A DNA stretch of 64,000 nucleotides from TWA4 sp034086685 (GCA_034086685.1 JAXDZY010000124.1:1-64000); one strand, 5' to 3'. Shown: positions 35,072-43,954, counted from the stretch's first letter. Notes: generated from the sequence alone by a model not told the origin. Program-made: numbers and translations.

Positions 35072-36492
35072 GCATTTTTTTTAGAGATTTTCAAAATTTC
35101 TTCCATCAGAATCCGAATGGATTCTTCCCAGTACTTTTCCGGTACACTGCTGCAGGAAAGATAAATATTATTCTGATCTTCATTTTCATCGAAAAAAATG
35201 CCGATCCGTATGCCGTACGACAACATCCGCTGTGCCAGCTTCCTGCATGAACATCCATCAGGAAGCCCTATTCTGGCGATCATTCCCGACTTTCCCTGCG
35301 TAATCCGTATCTGCACATGATTTTCTGCCTGAAATCTCTTTAACAGATCCAGAAAATGTGCACTTTTTCCTTCATACATTTTCTTTGTTTTACGGATCTG
35401 TGACTGCAGATGTCCATCTCTGATATACTGACACAAAGCAATCTGATCCGCCTTCGATACCGTCTGGTTATACAGGTTTTTTCTCTTTTCATAAGCCGGC
35501 AGAAGTTCGTCCGGAAGAATCATAAAACTGATACGGATGGAAGGAAGCAGCATTCTGGAAAATGTACTGAGATAAATCACATTTTTCCCTCCGTTCAGCC
35601 CCTGCAGTGCCTGGGCCGGATGATTCATGTACGCAAATTCACTGTCATAATCATCTTCAATAAGCATGCTCCCGGAATCCGATATCTGCTGAAGCAGAAG
35701 AAAACGGTCTTTCACCGGCATGATATCTCCCCACCGGTTCAGATGAGAAGGTGTCACATAGACCAGATCCGCATTTGTAATATCTTTCCCGTTTTTCTCC
35801 ACACAAAAACCGTAATCCTCGAAAACTGCCTGTCCCTGCTTAAAATGCGGATCCAGGAAACGGATTTTTTTCCGGTCTCCAAGCAGCGGACACAGAATAT
35901 GAAGCAGACTCTGAAAACCGGCACCGATTACAATATTCTCCGCACTGCAGATCACATTTCTGTTTCTGGTGAGATAATCGCTGAGAACCTGGCGCAGATC
36001 TTCCTCTCCCTGAGGATTGCCGTATGTGATCAGACGATCTCCCTGACGCAATGCACTTTTTACATATCGTCTCCACAGATCCAGATTGAAACTTTCCTGC
36101 CCGCCCGATGTGGATGAAAAATCAATTCTGATCTCTTCTTTTTCTTCCTGAATATTGCCGCCGGGCATTCCCTTTCCGGAACCGGGCAGCAGGCCCCCGC
36201 CTGCTTCACCGGTTATCCCTTTCTGTCCCTCTTTGTGCTCTCTTCTCCGGCTGTGCTCCTGCCACAGACCTGTGACATAATATCCGCTCTGAGGCCGGGA
36301 AATGATATATCCATCCGCCGCCAGAAGCATATAGGCCATCTCTGCCGTGGTACGGCTGACCTGAAGCTGAGACGCACACTGGCGTATGGACGGAAGCTTG
36401 GCGCCCTGCTTCATTTTTCCGCTCAATATCAATTCTTTGTAATAATCATACAGCTGCATATAAAGCAGTGTATCCTTGCTTCGATCCAACAT
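35068..36492 (-). CDS. MocR/GabR-type regulator with altered PLP site
   Basis: The 474-residue protein fuses a GntR winged helix (1-75; GAKLPSIRQCASQLQVSRTT) to a fold-type-I aminotransferase domain (about 140-474), joined by a Gly/Glu/Lys-rich linker. Family members such as GabR and PdxR bind PLP through a lysine in the motif GTFSK. Here the region reads STFSRML, with Arg313 (codon AGA at 35556-35554), so the internal Schiff base cannot form. Other PLP contacts remain, for example LIEDDYDSEF and VYVTPSH. It may bind PLP non-covalently or another ligand. GGAGG precedes the start; no pdxST genes are near. Confidence 0.85.
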   Translation of the reverse strand: MLDRSKDTLLYMQLYDYYKELILSGKMKQGAKLPSIRQCASQLQVSRTTAEMAYMLLAADGYIISRPQSGYYVTGLWQEHSRRREHKEGQKGITGEAGGGLLPGSGKGMPGGNIQEEKEEIRIDFSSTSGGQESFNLDLWRRYVKSALRQGDRLITYGNPQGEEDLRQVLSDYLTRNRNVICSAENIVIGAGFQSLLHILCPLLGDRKKIRFLDPHFKQGQAVFEDYGFCVEKNGKDITNADLVYVTPSHLNRWGDIMPVKDRFLLLQQISDSGSMLIEDDYDSEFAYMNHPAQALQGLNGGKNVIYLSTFSRMLLPSIRISFMILPDELLPAYEKRKNLYNQTVSKADQIALCQYIRDGHLQSQIRKTKKMYEGKSAHFLDLLKRFQAENHVQIRITQGKSGMIARIGLPDGCSCRKLAQRMLSYGIRIGIFFDENEDQNNIYLSCSSVPEKYWEESIRILMEEILKISKKNA

Positions 36493-36510
36493 AAATCATC
36501 CTCCGGACAC

Positions 36511-36557
36511 AGAAAAGACCATGGCATCCTTTCTGTTGCTGTGCTATGGTCTTTCTG
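36511..36557 (-). terminator. terminator after the barnase-like gene
   Basis: AGAAAAGACCATGGCA (36511-36526) pairs with TGCTATGGTCTTTCT (36542-36556) with one bulge. Minus-strand read-out ends in TTTTCT. It separates the barnase-like gene from the MocR-type gene. Confidence 0.65.
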
Positions 36558-36592
36558 TCAGCTGCAGACCGCCGCAGCCGATTCATTACTAT

Positions 36593-37198
36593 CTAATAAA
36601 GCTGTTCAAATGTCTCGTAATGGTCACCGGTATAATAAATCAGACCATCACTGGAATACAGAAGCCTTTCCGAACCTCTGTAACCGCCCTGATAATTCAC
36701 ATCACACTCATACCATTTACGGCCATCCTTATCAGGGAGAGCTCCTTCATAATTACCGAATCTGCTTCCGCCGATACTCATGCCGTATGCAACATCCCAT
36801 AAATTGCCCCTGGAGCTGTTCCATCCCGCTGCTTCCGCCTCTTTTTTAGTAATATAATTGGACGGCAGATGACCGTATAAATGGATGTACAGCGCCACCT
36901 GATCCGGTGAAGTATAAGTTCCGTCTTCCGAAACCGTGTTTTTATCTTCCTGAGCCTGACTGACTGAACTGTCGTCTTCCGACTCATTGTGCCCGCCTGT
37001 ATCCTGGTCAGATGAATATTCCTGTGTATCCTCCGTTTCCTGATTCCATGCTTCCTGCTCATACACCGCTTCCGTATCTGCCTCGGACAGGAAGGACTGC
37101 ATATCCGCACTGCACGCGGTCAGCAGACCTGCCAGCGCACAGAGAATCGCCAGAAGAATACAGGAAAGAAGCCGCCCGGCTCTTTTACTGCATCTCAT
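36593..37198 (-). CDS. barnase-like ribonuclease lipoprotein
   Basis: The 201-residue protein is a membrane-anchored or secreted guanyl-specific ribonuclease of the barnase (N1/T1) family. The signal peptide ends in a lipobox LLTAC (Cys29). A Glu/Asp/Ser-rich linker (about 30-95) leads to the catalytic domain, which follows barnase closely: LPSNYITKKEAEAAGW, SIGGSRFGNYEG, WYECDVNY, RLLYSSDGLIYYTGDHYETF. The barnase residues Lys27, Glu73, Arg83, Arg87 and His102 correspond to Lys118, Glu164, Arg174, Arg178 and His193, all kept. GGAGG and ATGATG inside the end of the PH-domain gene give the start. No barstar-like gene is nearby. Confidence 0.88.
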   Translation of the reverse strand: MRCSKRAGRLLSCILLAILCALAGLLTACSADMQSFLSEADTEAVYEQEAWNQETEDTQEYSSDQDTGGHNESEDDSSVSQAQEDKNTVSEDGTYTSPDQVALYIHLYGHLPSNYITKKEAEAAGWNSSRGNLWDVAYGMSIGGSRFGNYEGALPDKDGRKWYECDVNYQGGYRGSERLLYSSDGLIYYTGDHYETFEQLY

Positions 37199-37619
37199 CA
37201 TAATCCTCCTCATCCGAATCATCATTTTCATAATACGTATTGCCGTAGAACTCACGCCCTACTACACGGTGTCTGGCTCTTGCTTCCTCGATCATGTCCG
37301 AAAACAGTTCTTTTACCTGACGCGGATGCTTGATATTCTCCAGACGAATCTCCGGATTGGCATCCACACGACACTTGAGAATCAGTGTCCCCGTACCGAA
37401 AAGCTTCTGAGAAAGGGTCTGCTGCATGGTCAGATCCACCACACGGTAAAGCAGCAGTTCATCTGAACTGGTGCTGAAAAATCCCCTTTCTTCATACAGT
37501 CTGTCATTCTTCAGCTCATAGGTGGTAAAGCTGAAAGGAAACCACATAAAATGCTTTCTGTCTTTCCATACCATTTTATTTCTTCCGCTGCTGTGCTGCA
37601 TATTATCATACTCAGTCAT
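37185..37619 (-). CDS. bacterial PH-domain protein
   Basis: The 144-residue protein has the short bacterial pleckstrin-homology pattern (YdbS/YdbT-like): FPFSFTTYELKNDRLYEERGFFSTSSDELLLYRVVDLTMQQTL-type strands, described by the motifs TTYELKNDRL and LLYRVVDLTMQQ, then GTLIL. No membrane segment is present. The C-terminus is very acidic. The start at 37619 has GGAGG upstream and lies about 65 nt after the promoter at 37693-37721. Its last codons overlap the start of the barnase-like gene, so the two are co-expressed. Function unknown; it may bind lipid or protein. Confidence 0.7.
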   Translation of the reverse strand: MTEYDNMQHSSGRNKMVWKDRKHFMWFPFSFTTYELKNDRLYEERGFFSTSSDELLLYRVVDLTMQQTLSQKLFGTGTLILKCRVDANPEIRLENIKHPRQVKELFSDMIEEARARHRVVGREFYGNTYYENDDSDEEDYDEMQ

Positions 37620-37692
37620 AATCCTACCTCCATTACTGACAATCCTTCGCAAAACTGCCGCTGATATCGCTTTTGTCTGCCATTCATACATC

Positions 37693-37721
37693 AGTATAGC
37701 CGAACTCAGATACGACCGCAA
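37693..37721 (-). promoter_or_regulatory. promoter of the PH-domain/barnase-like operon
   Basis: TTGCGG (37721-37716) and TATACT (37698-37693) are 17 bp apart on the minus strand. Confidence 0.65.
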
Positions 37722-37953
37722 GTAAAACCCTGAATTTTTCTGTCAAAGTTCCCGGAATCAGACATCAATTCAGACATATTTCCGAAATTTATTTTTTATT
37801 TTAGTTATTTTGCTCCATTTTTTACTATCAAAATTAGATTTCCGGTGATATTATACAAATATCAGATACAACTGATAAAGAAGCACAATCTGATATCTGT
37901 GTGGGAGATATGGCAATGGGGTTATATCTGCAGATATCTTTACGAAAGAATAA
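37722..37953. other. AT-rich non-coding stretch
   Basis: No gene can be supported here. The open frame on the plus strand (from 37845) runs through a terminator and has no ribosome site. The stretch separates the PH-domain promoter from the AraC-gene terminator. Confidence 0.5.
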
Positions 37954-37997
37954 ACAGAAGCTGTCTTTCCCGGTTCTTTGGAAAAGGCAGCTTCTGT
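37954..37997. terminator. terminator after the AraC-type gene
   Basis: A long stem (37954-37970 with 37980-37997, one mismatch or bulge) with T-rich tails on both strands. It ends the minus-strand araC-type transcript 11 nt after the stop codon. Confidence 0.75.
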
Positions 37998-38007
37998 TTT
38001 TCCTCCT

Positions 38008-38898
38008 CTATTCGGCAAGAAACAGATTTTTCCATTCTCTTGGGGTAAAAGTCTCCCGGTGATGATAATCCAGATCCTGCCGGCCGACGGTCTCAATCTT
38101 CTGATAGAGCCGATCCTGTCTGACCATACTCACATAATTTCTGGGAGTTACACCGGTAAATTCCTTAAAATATTTTACAAAATGAGACTGATCATAATAA
38201 CCCAGTGCATTGGATACCTCCGTAATATCCATATCATTGCGGTAACCAAGATATTCCAGAGATTTCTGAAATTTTATGTATTTGCAGAGAGTTTTTGGTG
38301 ACATACCGAATCCCGCTTTGATCATCTTGCTCATATAACGCTGCGAATAGCCCAGATGGCGGCTCAGTTCATCGATTCTGATATCGCCGTTTGTCCTGCT
38401 GACCATGGCGTATATGGACGGAACCTGTGAGTTCAGATTGTGTTCCACACTGCTTCCCAGAAATTCCTCAAATACATTCTGAAAGATCCGGCATCTCCGT
38501 GAAAAGCCATTTTCCTGCAGGAAATATGTATGAAGTTCTTCCGCATACACGGGCTGGCTCAGAAATTTCTGTACGTATCCCACAATCCCCGGCATAAAGC
38601 GGATTCCAAAATACTCTGTATCGGGTTTCAGTTTTACAAACATCGCTTCCACATCAGGTTCAAGTGTAATTATGGAAAACTCTGATTGGTCACATGCTAT
38701 TAAGGTCTGTATTCCCACATCCGGAACCATTCGAAAAGTAATATAACCGTCTTCATCTGCCTTTTCAGCGCCATAGGTGCAGAAACTGAAAAACTCCTGG
38801 ATCCCGCGCTGGTAAACCTGATATTTATAATATCTGGCAGTGGTCTGAAGCAGATATGGCTGTACCGGATCGATAAATGATAATGTGTAAGCTGACAT
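38008..38898 (-). CDS. AraC-family transcription regulator
   Basis: The 296-residue regulator has an N-terminal ligand/dimer domain (1-180) and a C-terminal AraC DNA-binding domain with two helix-turn-helix units: LSRHLGYSQRYMSKMIKAGFGMSP and the signature block ITEVSNALGYYDQSHFVKYFKEFTGVTPRNY (named by key residues GYYDQSHFVKYFK). The N-terminal part resembles the DUF6597-type domain seen in AraC proteins with this layout, but I am unsure. No target gene is adjacent; lysC lies upstream in the same direction behind its own terminator. Confidence 0.85.
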   Translation of the reverse strand: MSAYTLSFIDPVQPYLLQTTARYYKYQVYQRGIQEFFSFCTYGAEKADEDGYITFRMVPDVGIQTLIACDQSEFSIITLEPDVEAMFVKLKPDTEYFGIRFMPGIVGYVQKFLSQPVYAEELHTYFLQENGFSRRCRIFQNVFEEFLGSSVEHNLNSQVPSIYAMVSRTNGDIRIDELSRHLGYSQRYMSKMIKAGFGMSPKTLCKYIKFQKSLEYLGYRNDMDITEVSNALGYYDQSHFVKYFKEFTGVTPRNYVSMVRQDRLYQKIETVGRQDLDYHHRETFTPREWKNLFLAE

Positions 38899-39031
38899 TT
38901 ATTTCTCCTTCCTTTTTGAAAACTGTTACGTTTCCATGTTACCGCTGACAGCCGTCAGAAGCAGGAAATCATACTCCCGCAAAGCGTGTCCGTACGGTCA
39001 GAAAATACTGCTTTAACCATACAAACACAAA

Positions 39032-39064
39032 AAAGGCGGCAAGACATAATGTCTCACCGCCTTT
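39032..39064 (-). terminator. lysC terminator
   Basis: A 12-bp stem with two G-U pairs (39061-39050 with 39046-39035) is followed on the minus strand by TTTTTTGTG. Confidence 0.8.
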
Positions 39065-39126
39065 GACGAAACTGTTGTATAGGAGTATAAAACATATTCC
39101 CGAAAATGTCAACAACTGAATTCAAA

Positions 39127-40446
39127 TTACAATTCCATGTTCACAAAAACATCGTAGATAGCCTGAACAGATGCTTCAAAATCCTTACTCTCAATACCGA
39201 CAATAATATTCATCTCACTGGAACCCTGATCGATCATCTTGATATTGATGCCTGAATGCGCCAGTGCCGCAAATACTCTTGCCGCAATACCTTTATTCTT
39301 TTTCATGCCGCGTCCTACCACTGCTACCAGAGCCAGATCCGTCTCCAGCTCAATCACATCCGGTTCGCACAGACGACGGATTTCGGAAAGAATAAGCTGT
39401 TCATGTTCTTCAAATTCGTGCTGATTCACATAAACGGTCATGGTATCAATGCCGGAAGGCATATGTTCAAACGGTACTCCCGCTTTTTCAAAAGCAGACA
39501 GAACTCTGCGTCCGAAACCGATCTCTGCATTCATCATATCCTTCTCGATACTGATGGAAGTGAAACCTTTGCGTCCCGCAATGCCCGTAATGGCATATCT
39601 GGGCTTGTAACAGGTGTTGGCAACGATCATGGTACCCTTGTCATCCGGTGCATTTGTATTGCGGATATTGATGGGAATACCGGCTTTTCTGACCGGGAAA
39701 ATAGCATCCTCATGCAGCACACTGGCTCCCATATAGGAAAGCTCTCTTAACTCCTGATAAGTAATCGTCTCAATGATCTCGGGATCCTTAACGATACGGG
39801 GATCTGTCAGCATGAAACCGGACACGTCTGTCCAGTTTTCATAGATGTCAGCTTTACACGCTTTAGCCACAATAGAACCTGTTACATCCGAACCTCCGCG
39901 TGAAAAGGTTTTTACGCGTCCATCTGCATAAGCTCCGTAAAATCCGGGAATAACAGCCTTCTCCGTCTTTTCAAGACAGGCTGAAAGCTTCTCATCGGTC
40001 ACCACATCGTCAAAACTGCCGTCTGCCCTGAATGTAATATAATCAGCCGCATCCAGAAATGTATATCCCAGATACTCAGCCATCACAATACCATTCAGAT
40101 ATTCGCCTCTGGAAGCAGCATAGTCAACCCCTGCTTTCTCCAGAAACTTTCTGCGGATCGTATCAAATTCCCCATCCAGGGATAAATTCAGATCAAGTCC
40201 GCTGATGATCTCATCATAGCGTGACCTGATTTCCGCCAGAACTGCTTCAAAATCTTCATCTGCTTCCGCCAGACTGTAGCAGCTATATAAAAGGTCTGTT
40301 ACCTTGGTATCGCCGGAAAATCTTTTACCAGGAGCAGAAGGTACAACATAACGTCTCGCATCTTCACTGCGGATAATTGCGCCCACTTTTTTGAACTGCT
40401 CTGCACTTGCCAGGGAACTGCCGCCAAATTTCACTACTTTCTTCAT
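39127..40446 (-). CDS. lysC: aspartate kinase
   Basis: The 439-residue enzyme phosphorylates aspartate, the entry step to lysine, threonine, methionine and diaminopimelate. KFGGSSLAS opens the protein, FSRGGSDVTG (about 190) is the substrate block, and two ACT domains fill the last 140 residues (FTSISIEKDMMNAEIG and LVAVVGRGMKKNKGIAARVFAAL), so amino-acid feedback is expected. GGAGGT lies before the ATG at 40446. No lysine riboswitch fits in the 73-nt gap upstream, so control is at protein level or by the upstream genes. Confidence 0.94.
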   Translation of the reverse strand: MKKVVKFGGSSLASAEQFKKVGAIIRSEDARRYVVPSAPGKRFSGDTKVTDLLYSCYSLAEADEDFEAVLAEIRSRYDEIISGLDLNLSLDGEFDTIRRKFLEKAGVDYAASRGEYLNGIVMAEYLGYTFLDAADYITFRADGSFDDVVTDEKLSACLEKTEKAVIPGFYGAYADGRVKTFSRGGSDVTGSIVAKACKADIYENWTDVSGFMLTDPRIVKDPEIIETITYQELRELSYMGASVLHEDAIFPVRKAGIPINIRNTNAPDDKGTMIVANTCYKPRYAITGIAGRKGFTSISIEKDMMNAEIGFGRRVLSAFEKAGVPFEHMPSGIDTMTVYVNQHEFEEHEQLILSEIRRLCEPDVIELETDLALVAVVGRGMKKNKGIAARVFAALAHSGINIKMIDQGSSEMNIIVGIESKDFEASVQAIYDVFVNMEL

Positions 40447-40519
40447 TCTGTGTCTACCTCCAAAAAATCTGGTCCATATATATAAAGCCACAGATTCCGA
40501 ATTTAATCAAGCATTTTTT

Positions 40520-41041
40520 TCAATTTTCGCGATTTTTTGCTTCCGTTCCACAGTCTTCTCCGGTTTCCGGCTCTGTTTTCGTCCTTCTCTCCACCTCACT
40601 TCCCCATTCCGTCTCAATCTTTTTGTCAGATTTTATATCTGATTCATCTTCTGTTTCTGTTTCAAAACCGGTCTGCAAAACATTCACACTCTCCTTTGTT
40701 TCAGGATAAGCCGTCATATTCCTTGACGGATTCGTGAACTCGGTTTTCTGACTTGACAGAATTCCTGTCTGAAACATCACACAGCAGACACACGCCAGGA
40801 CTGCTGCTCCTGTACCAATCAAACACAGAAATCGATTTCTTCTGCGCCCCTGGTTCGACTCAATCGCTGCTCTGACTCTTGTATTGAGTTCCCCTGGTAT
40901 CTGAATTGCGTCATACAGCTCTTTAGCCTGACGGAACCGGTCCGCCCCGCAATCCAGCAGCATACCACTCTGATCACCGCCGTGCTCAGCTGATTCCGAC
41001 CAGTCTGAGTGACAGTGACTTTCCTCTTCAAGATCGCTCAA
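40520..41041 (-). CDS. probable anti-sigma factor, short form
   Basis: The 173-residue protein starts 4 nt inside the ECF sigma gene (ATGA overlap), the usual place for an anti-sigma factor. It has a cytoplasmic part with YDAIQIPGELNTRVRAAIE, which looks like the sigma-binding region of RsiV-like proteins, and one membrane segment (about 72-92, LIGTGAAVLACVCCVMF). Outside the membrane only about 80 low-complexity residues rich in Glu, Thr and Lys follow. The DUF3298/DUF4163 sensor domains typical of RsiV are missing, so it is either a truncated or a divergent form. Confidence 0.6.
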   Translation of the reverse strand: MSDLEEESHCHSDWSESAEHGGDQSGMLLDCGADRFRQAKELYDAIQIPGELNTRVRAAIESNQGRRRNRFLCLIGTGAAVLACVCCVMFQTGILSSQKTEFTNPSRNMTAYPETKESVNVLQTGFETETEDESDIKSDKKIETEWGSEVERRTKTEPETGEDCGTEAKNREN

Positions 41042-41538
41042 TCCGAATCCTCCTTTATGATTCCTTTCAGCTTTCGAAGTCCACTGTACATACGTGATTT
41101 TACTGTGTTAAGATTTGTCTGCGTCACATCCGCAATTTCTTTCAGTGTTAATTCTTCAAAATAATAAAGAATAATAACCGTTCTGACCTCCGGGTTCAAA
41201 CGGTCCAGTTTTTTAAAAACCTCTTCTCCTGGTTCAAAAGCTGATTCAATGTAAATACCGTTGTTCCATCCCTCCCAGCTGTCCGAATCTACCGGTATTT
41301 CTTTATCATGTTTTCTGAGATACATAAGGCATTCATTTACCAGAATACGATAAAACCATGTTTTAACTGCCTTGATATCACGTAACGTACGATATTTCTC
41401 CAGAGCACGACAGATTGCATTCTGCACCGCATCCATCGCACCATCCGGGTTTTTTATATATGAATATGCCAGCCGATAGAATTTCTCCTGATTCGCGAGA
41501 ATATATTCAACGATCTGATCATAATACTTTCCTGCCAA
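41038..41538 (-). CDS. ECF-type RNA polymerase sigma factor
   Basis: The 166-residue protein has sigma region 2 (about 15-80: FYRLAYSYIKNPDGAMDAVQNAICRALEKY, key DAVQNA and WFYRILVNECL) and region 4 (about 110-160: LNPEVRTVIILYYFEELTLKEIADV, NTVKSRMYSGLRKLK). It resembles SigV/SigW-like factors of Clostridia that answer envelope stress. Its partner is the membrane protein encoded directly downstream with a 4-nt overlap. The upstream gap 41539-42034 should hold its promoter, but I could not fix one. Confidence 0.9.
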   Translation of the reverse strand: MAGKYYDQIVEYILANQEKFYRLAYSYIKNPDGAMDAVQNAICRALEKYRTLRDIKAVKTWFYRILVNECLMYLRKHDKEIPVDSDSWEGWNNGIYIESAFEPGEEVFKKLDRLNPEVRTVIILYYFEELTLKEIADVTQTNLNTVKSRMYSGLRKLKGIIKEDSD

Positions 41539-41958
41539 TCCAATACCACCTGTTCTGTAAATACGATTCCTATACTGTCACTTTTCCCATACTGCCCTGC
41601 CCCGAATTCAAACCTGTCATGCGGCGGTCTTCTCCTGCTTCAGGTACCTTTTGTACCACAAAGCCCCGCCTTTCTCCCTGCTGCAGGGAGATTGCAGCTG
41701 CAGCGGTTTCTTTGGCATCATTGCTGATTGCTATAACCAGTCAGTTTCAATCAATTTTCTTTTAATACTCTATATTATTGTTGTCATCTTTTCCGGGAAT
41801 TCATCTATCTGAATTTATATCTATTCAAAAATTATGCTATCAAAATAATCGTTATTTTGTCAGTTCTGTCTAAAATAATGTTGTAAAATCCACATCATCA
41901 TCTTTATTATAAATAATAACCTGCCTTTTTTCAAGAGCCGAATCGGAAAATAAAGCAC
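41539..41958. other. long non-coding gap with palindromes, ahead of the ECF sigma gene
   Basis: No gene can be supported. Between about 41600 and 41700 the minus strand holds several hairpins: CTCCCTG-CAG-CAGGGAG, GGTAC-near-GGTACC, and GGCGG pairing with CCGCC about 45 nt later. The segment is much more GC-rich than the AT-rich stretch beside it (41760-41940). A stop-free frame of about 55 codons runs on the minus strand (41569-41740) but has no start codon with a ribosome site. It could be a structured leader RNA of the sigma gene, or a remnant. Confidence 0.45.
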
Positions 41959-41993
41959 AAAAAAAGCCCGCTGTACATATCGTCATGCCGGGC
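41959..41993 (-). terminator. typA terminator
   Basis: GCCCG (41966-41970) and CGGGC (41989-41993) enclose an 18-nt loop with further partial pairing. The minus strand then runs TTTTTTT. Confidence 0.7.
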
Positions 41994-42034
41994 CGGAAAA
42001 TTCCGGACAGAGATATACTCTGCCCGGAACAGAA

Positions 42035-43873
42035 TCAGTTGTTTTTCTTGTTGTGAGCCATCTTCTTACGAGTTGAAGCATCCAGAATCTTTTTGCGGAT
42101 ACGCAGATGTTCCGGTGTGATTTCCAGAAGTTCATCAGTATCGATGAATTCCAGCGCCTGCTCCAGACTCATGGCCTTGGGCGGTACCAGATGCAGTGCA
42201 TCGTCAGAACCGGATGCACGGGTATTGGTCAGCTGTTTTTTCTTGCAGACATTCACTTCAATGTCAACACCTTTTCCGTTCTCACCGATTACCATACCGG
42301 CATAAACCTTTTCACCGGGCCCGATGAAAAGAACACCTCTCTCCTGCGCGTTAAACAGGCCATAGGTGATGCTTTCGCCTGTTTCAAAGGCAATAAGAGA
42401 ACCCTGCTTACGATAGCTTATTTCGCCTTTAAACGGGCCATAGCTGTCAAATACTGTGTTCATGACACCTGTTCCTTTGGTATCCGTCAGAAATTCTCCG
42501 CGATAACCGATAAGACCACGGGAAGGAATCAGAAATTCCAGACGGGTACTTCCTGTTCCATTGGGGCTCATACCCAGCAGCTCGCCTTTTCTCTGGCTCA
42601 GCTTCTGGATAACATTACCGGAAAATTCATCGTCAACATCCACAAAAACACGTTCCATGGGCTCCAGCAGATGGCCTTTTTCATCTTCTTTATACAGCAC
42701 TTCCGCTTTGCTGACTGCAAATTCATAGCCCTCACGTCTCATATTCTCGATCAGAATGGACAGATGCAGCTCCCCACGGCCGGAAACCTTAAAGCATTCT
42801 GTTGTTTCCGTATCCTCCACACGAAGGCTCACATCAGTATTCAGCTCACGATACAGACGGTCTCTTAAATGTCTGGAAGTCACAAACTTGCCTTCCTGAC
42901 CTGCAAAAGGACTGTCATTTACCATAAACTGCATGGCAATGGTGGGTTCTGAAATCTTCTGAAAAGGAATTGCCTCCGGTGCCTCCGGTGCACACAGCGT
43001 ATCACCGATATGAAGCTGTGCAATACCGGACACAGCTACGATATCGCCAATCTCTGCACTGTCCACTTCCACTTTCTCCAGACCGTCAAATTTATAAAGA
43101 CGGCTGACTTTTACCTTCAGCTGTTTATCTTCATCATGTGCATTGACGATTACCACATCCTGATTAACCTTCAGAGTACCGTTTTCCACCTTTCCCACAC
43201 CGATACGGCCCACGTATTCGTTGTAATCGATGGTACTGATCAGCATCTGGGTCGGTGCATCCGGATCTCCCTGAGGTGCGGGCATATATTCCAGAATCGT
43301 ATCCAGCAGAGGACACATGTCTCTGGGTTCATCTGCCAGATCACATACTGCATAACCGCCTTTGGCCGAAGCATACACAAACGGACAGTCCAGCTGCTCT
43401 TCCGATGCATCCAGCTCGATAAACAGATCCAGTACTTCATCCACAACCCCGTCCACACGCGCATCCGGACGGTCAATCTTATTGATGCAGACCATAACCG
43501 CAAGATCCAGTTCCAGAGCCTTGCGAAGAACAAATTTGGTCTGGGGCATGGCGCCTTCAAAAGCATCTACCACCAGAATAACGCCATCCACCATCTTAAG
43601 GACACGTTCCACCTCACCGCCGAAGTCCGCATGTCCGGGTGTATCGACCACGTTGATTTTCACACCTTTATAATTAATTGCCGTATTTTTGGATAAAATC
43701 GTGATTCCTCTTTCTCTTTCCAGATCATTGGAATCCATCACCCGCTCTGCCACTTCCTGATTTTCCCGGAATACACCGCTCTGACGCAGAAGCTGATCCA
43801 CGAGAGTTGTTTTACCGTGATCAACATGGGCAATAATTGCAACATTTCTTATATCTTCTCTATTTGTTTTCAT
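42035..43873 (-). CDS. typA: ribosome-associated GTPase TypA/BipA
   Basis: The 612-residue translational GTPase helps 50S subunit assembly and stress growth. The GTPase motifs are complete: G1 AHVDHGKTT, RERGITI, G3 DTPGHADFGG, G4 NKIDRPDA. EF-G-like domains II, III and V follow, then the BipA-specific C-terminal domain (about 485-605) ending in Lys/Asn-rich residues. Length and order are standard. It has its own promoter at 43955-43983 and a terminator, so it is a single-gene unit. Confidence 0.96.
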   Translation of the reverse strand: MKTNREDIRNVAIIAHVDHGKTTLVDQLLRQSGVFRENQEVAERVMDSNDLERERGITILSKNTAINYKGVKINVVDTPGHADFGGEVERVLKMVDGVILVVDAFEGAMPQTKFVLRKALELDLAVMVCINKIDRPDARVDGVVDEVLDLFIELDASEEQLDCPFVYASAKGGYAVCDLADEPRDMCPLLDTILEYMPAPQGDPDAPTQMLISTIDYNEYVGRIGVGKVENGTLKVNQDVVIVNAHDEDKQLKVKVSRLYKFDGLEKVEVDSAEIGDIVAVSGIAQLHIGDTLCAPEAPEAIPFQKISEPTIAMQFMVNDSPFAGQEGKFVTSRHLRDRLYRELNTDVSLRVEDTETTECFKVSGRGELHLSILIENMRREGYEFAVSKAEVLYKEDEKGHLLEPMERVFVDVDDEFSGNVIQKLSQRKGELLGMSPNGTGSTRLEFLIPSRGLIGYRGEFLTDTKGTGVMNTVFDSYGPFKGEISYRKQGSLIAFETGESITYGLFNAQERGVLFIGPGEKVYAGMVIGENGKGVDIEVNVCKKKQLTNTRASGSDDALHLVPPKAMSLEQALEFIDTDELLEITPEHLRIRKKILDASTRKKMAHNKKNN

Positions 43874-43954
43874 AAACTGCGGCCCCTCCCCGGACCTTTC
43901 TCATCAGACAAACTGATTTCTGCCATTTATTTAAATTTAGAATTTCCGTTAGCG

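Noticed and set aside
36493..38007. Barstar-type inhibitor next to the barnase-like gene
   Set aside because: Neither neighbour has the barstar fold pattern or length; the adjacent gene is a PH-domain protein.
37845..38048. 67-codon plus-strand frame after the AraC-type gene
   Set aside because: It runs through a strong terminator and into the antisense of the AraC gene.
40447..40519. Lysine riboswitch before lysC
   Set aside because: The 73-nt gap is too short and shows no matching structure.
41415..41765. 116-codon plus-strand frame overlapping the ECF sigma gene
   Set aside because: It is antisense to the sigma gene for a third of its length, has low-complexity composition and no ribosome site.
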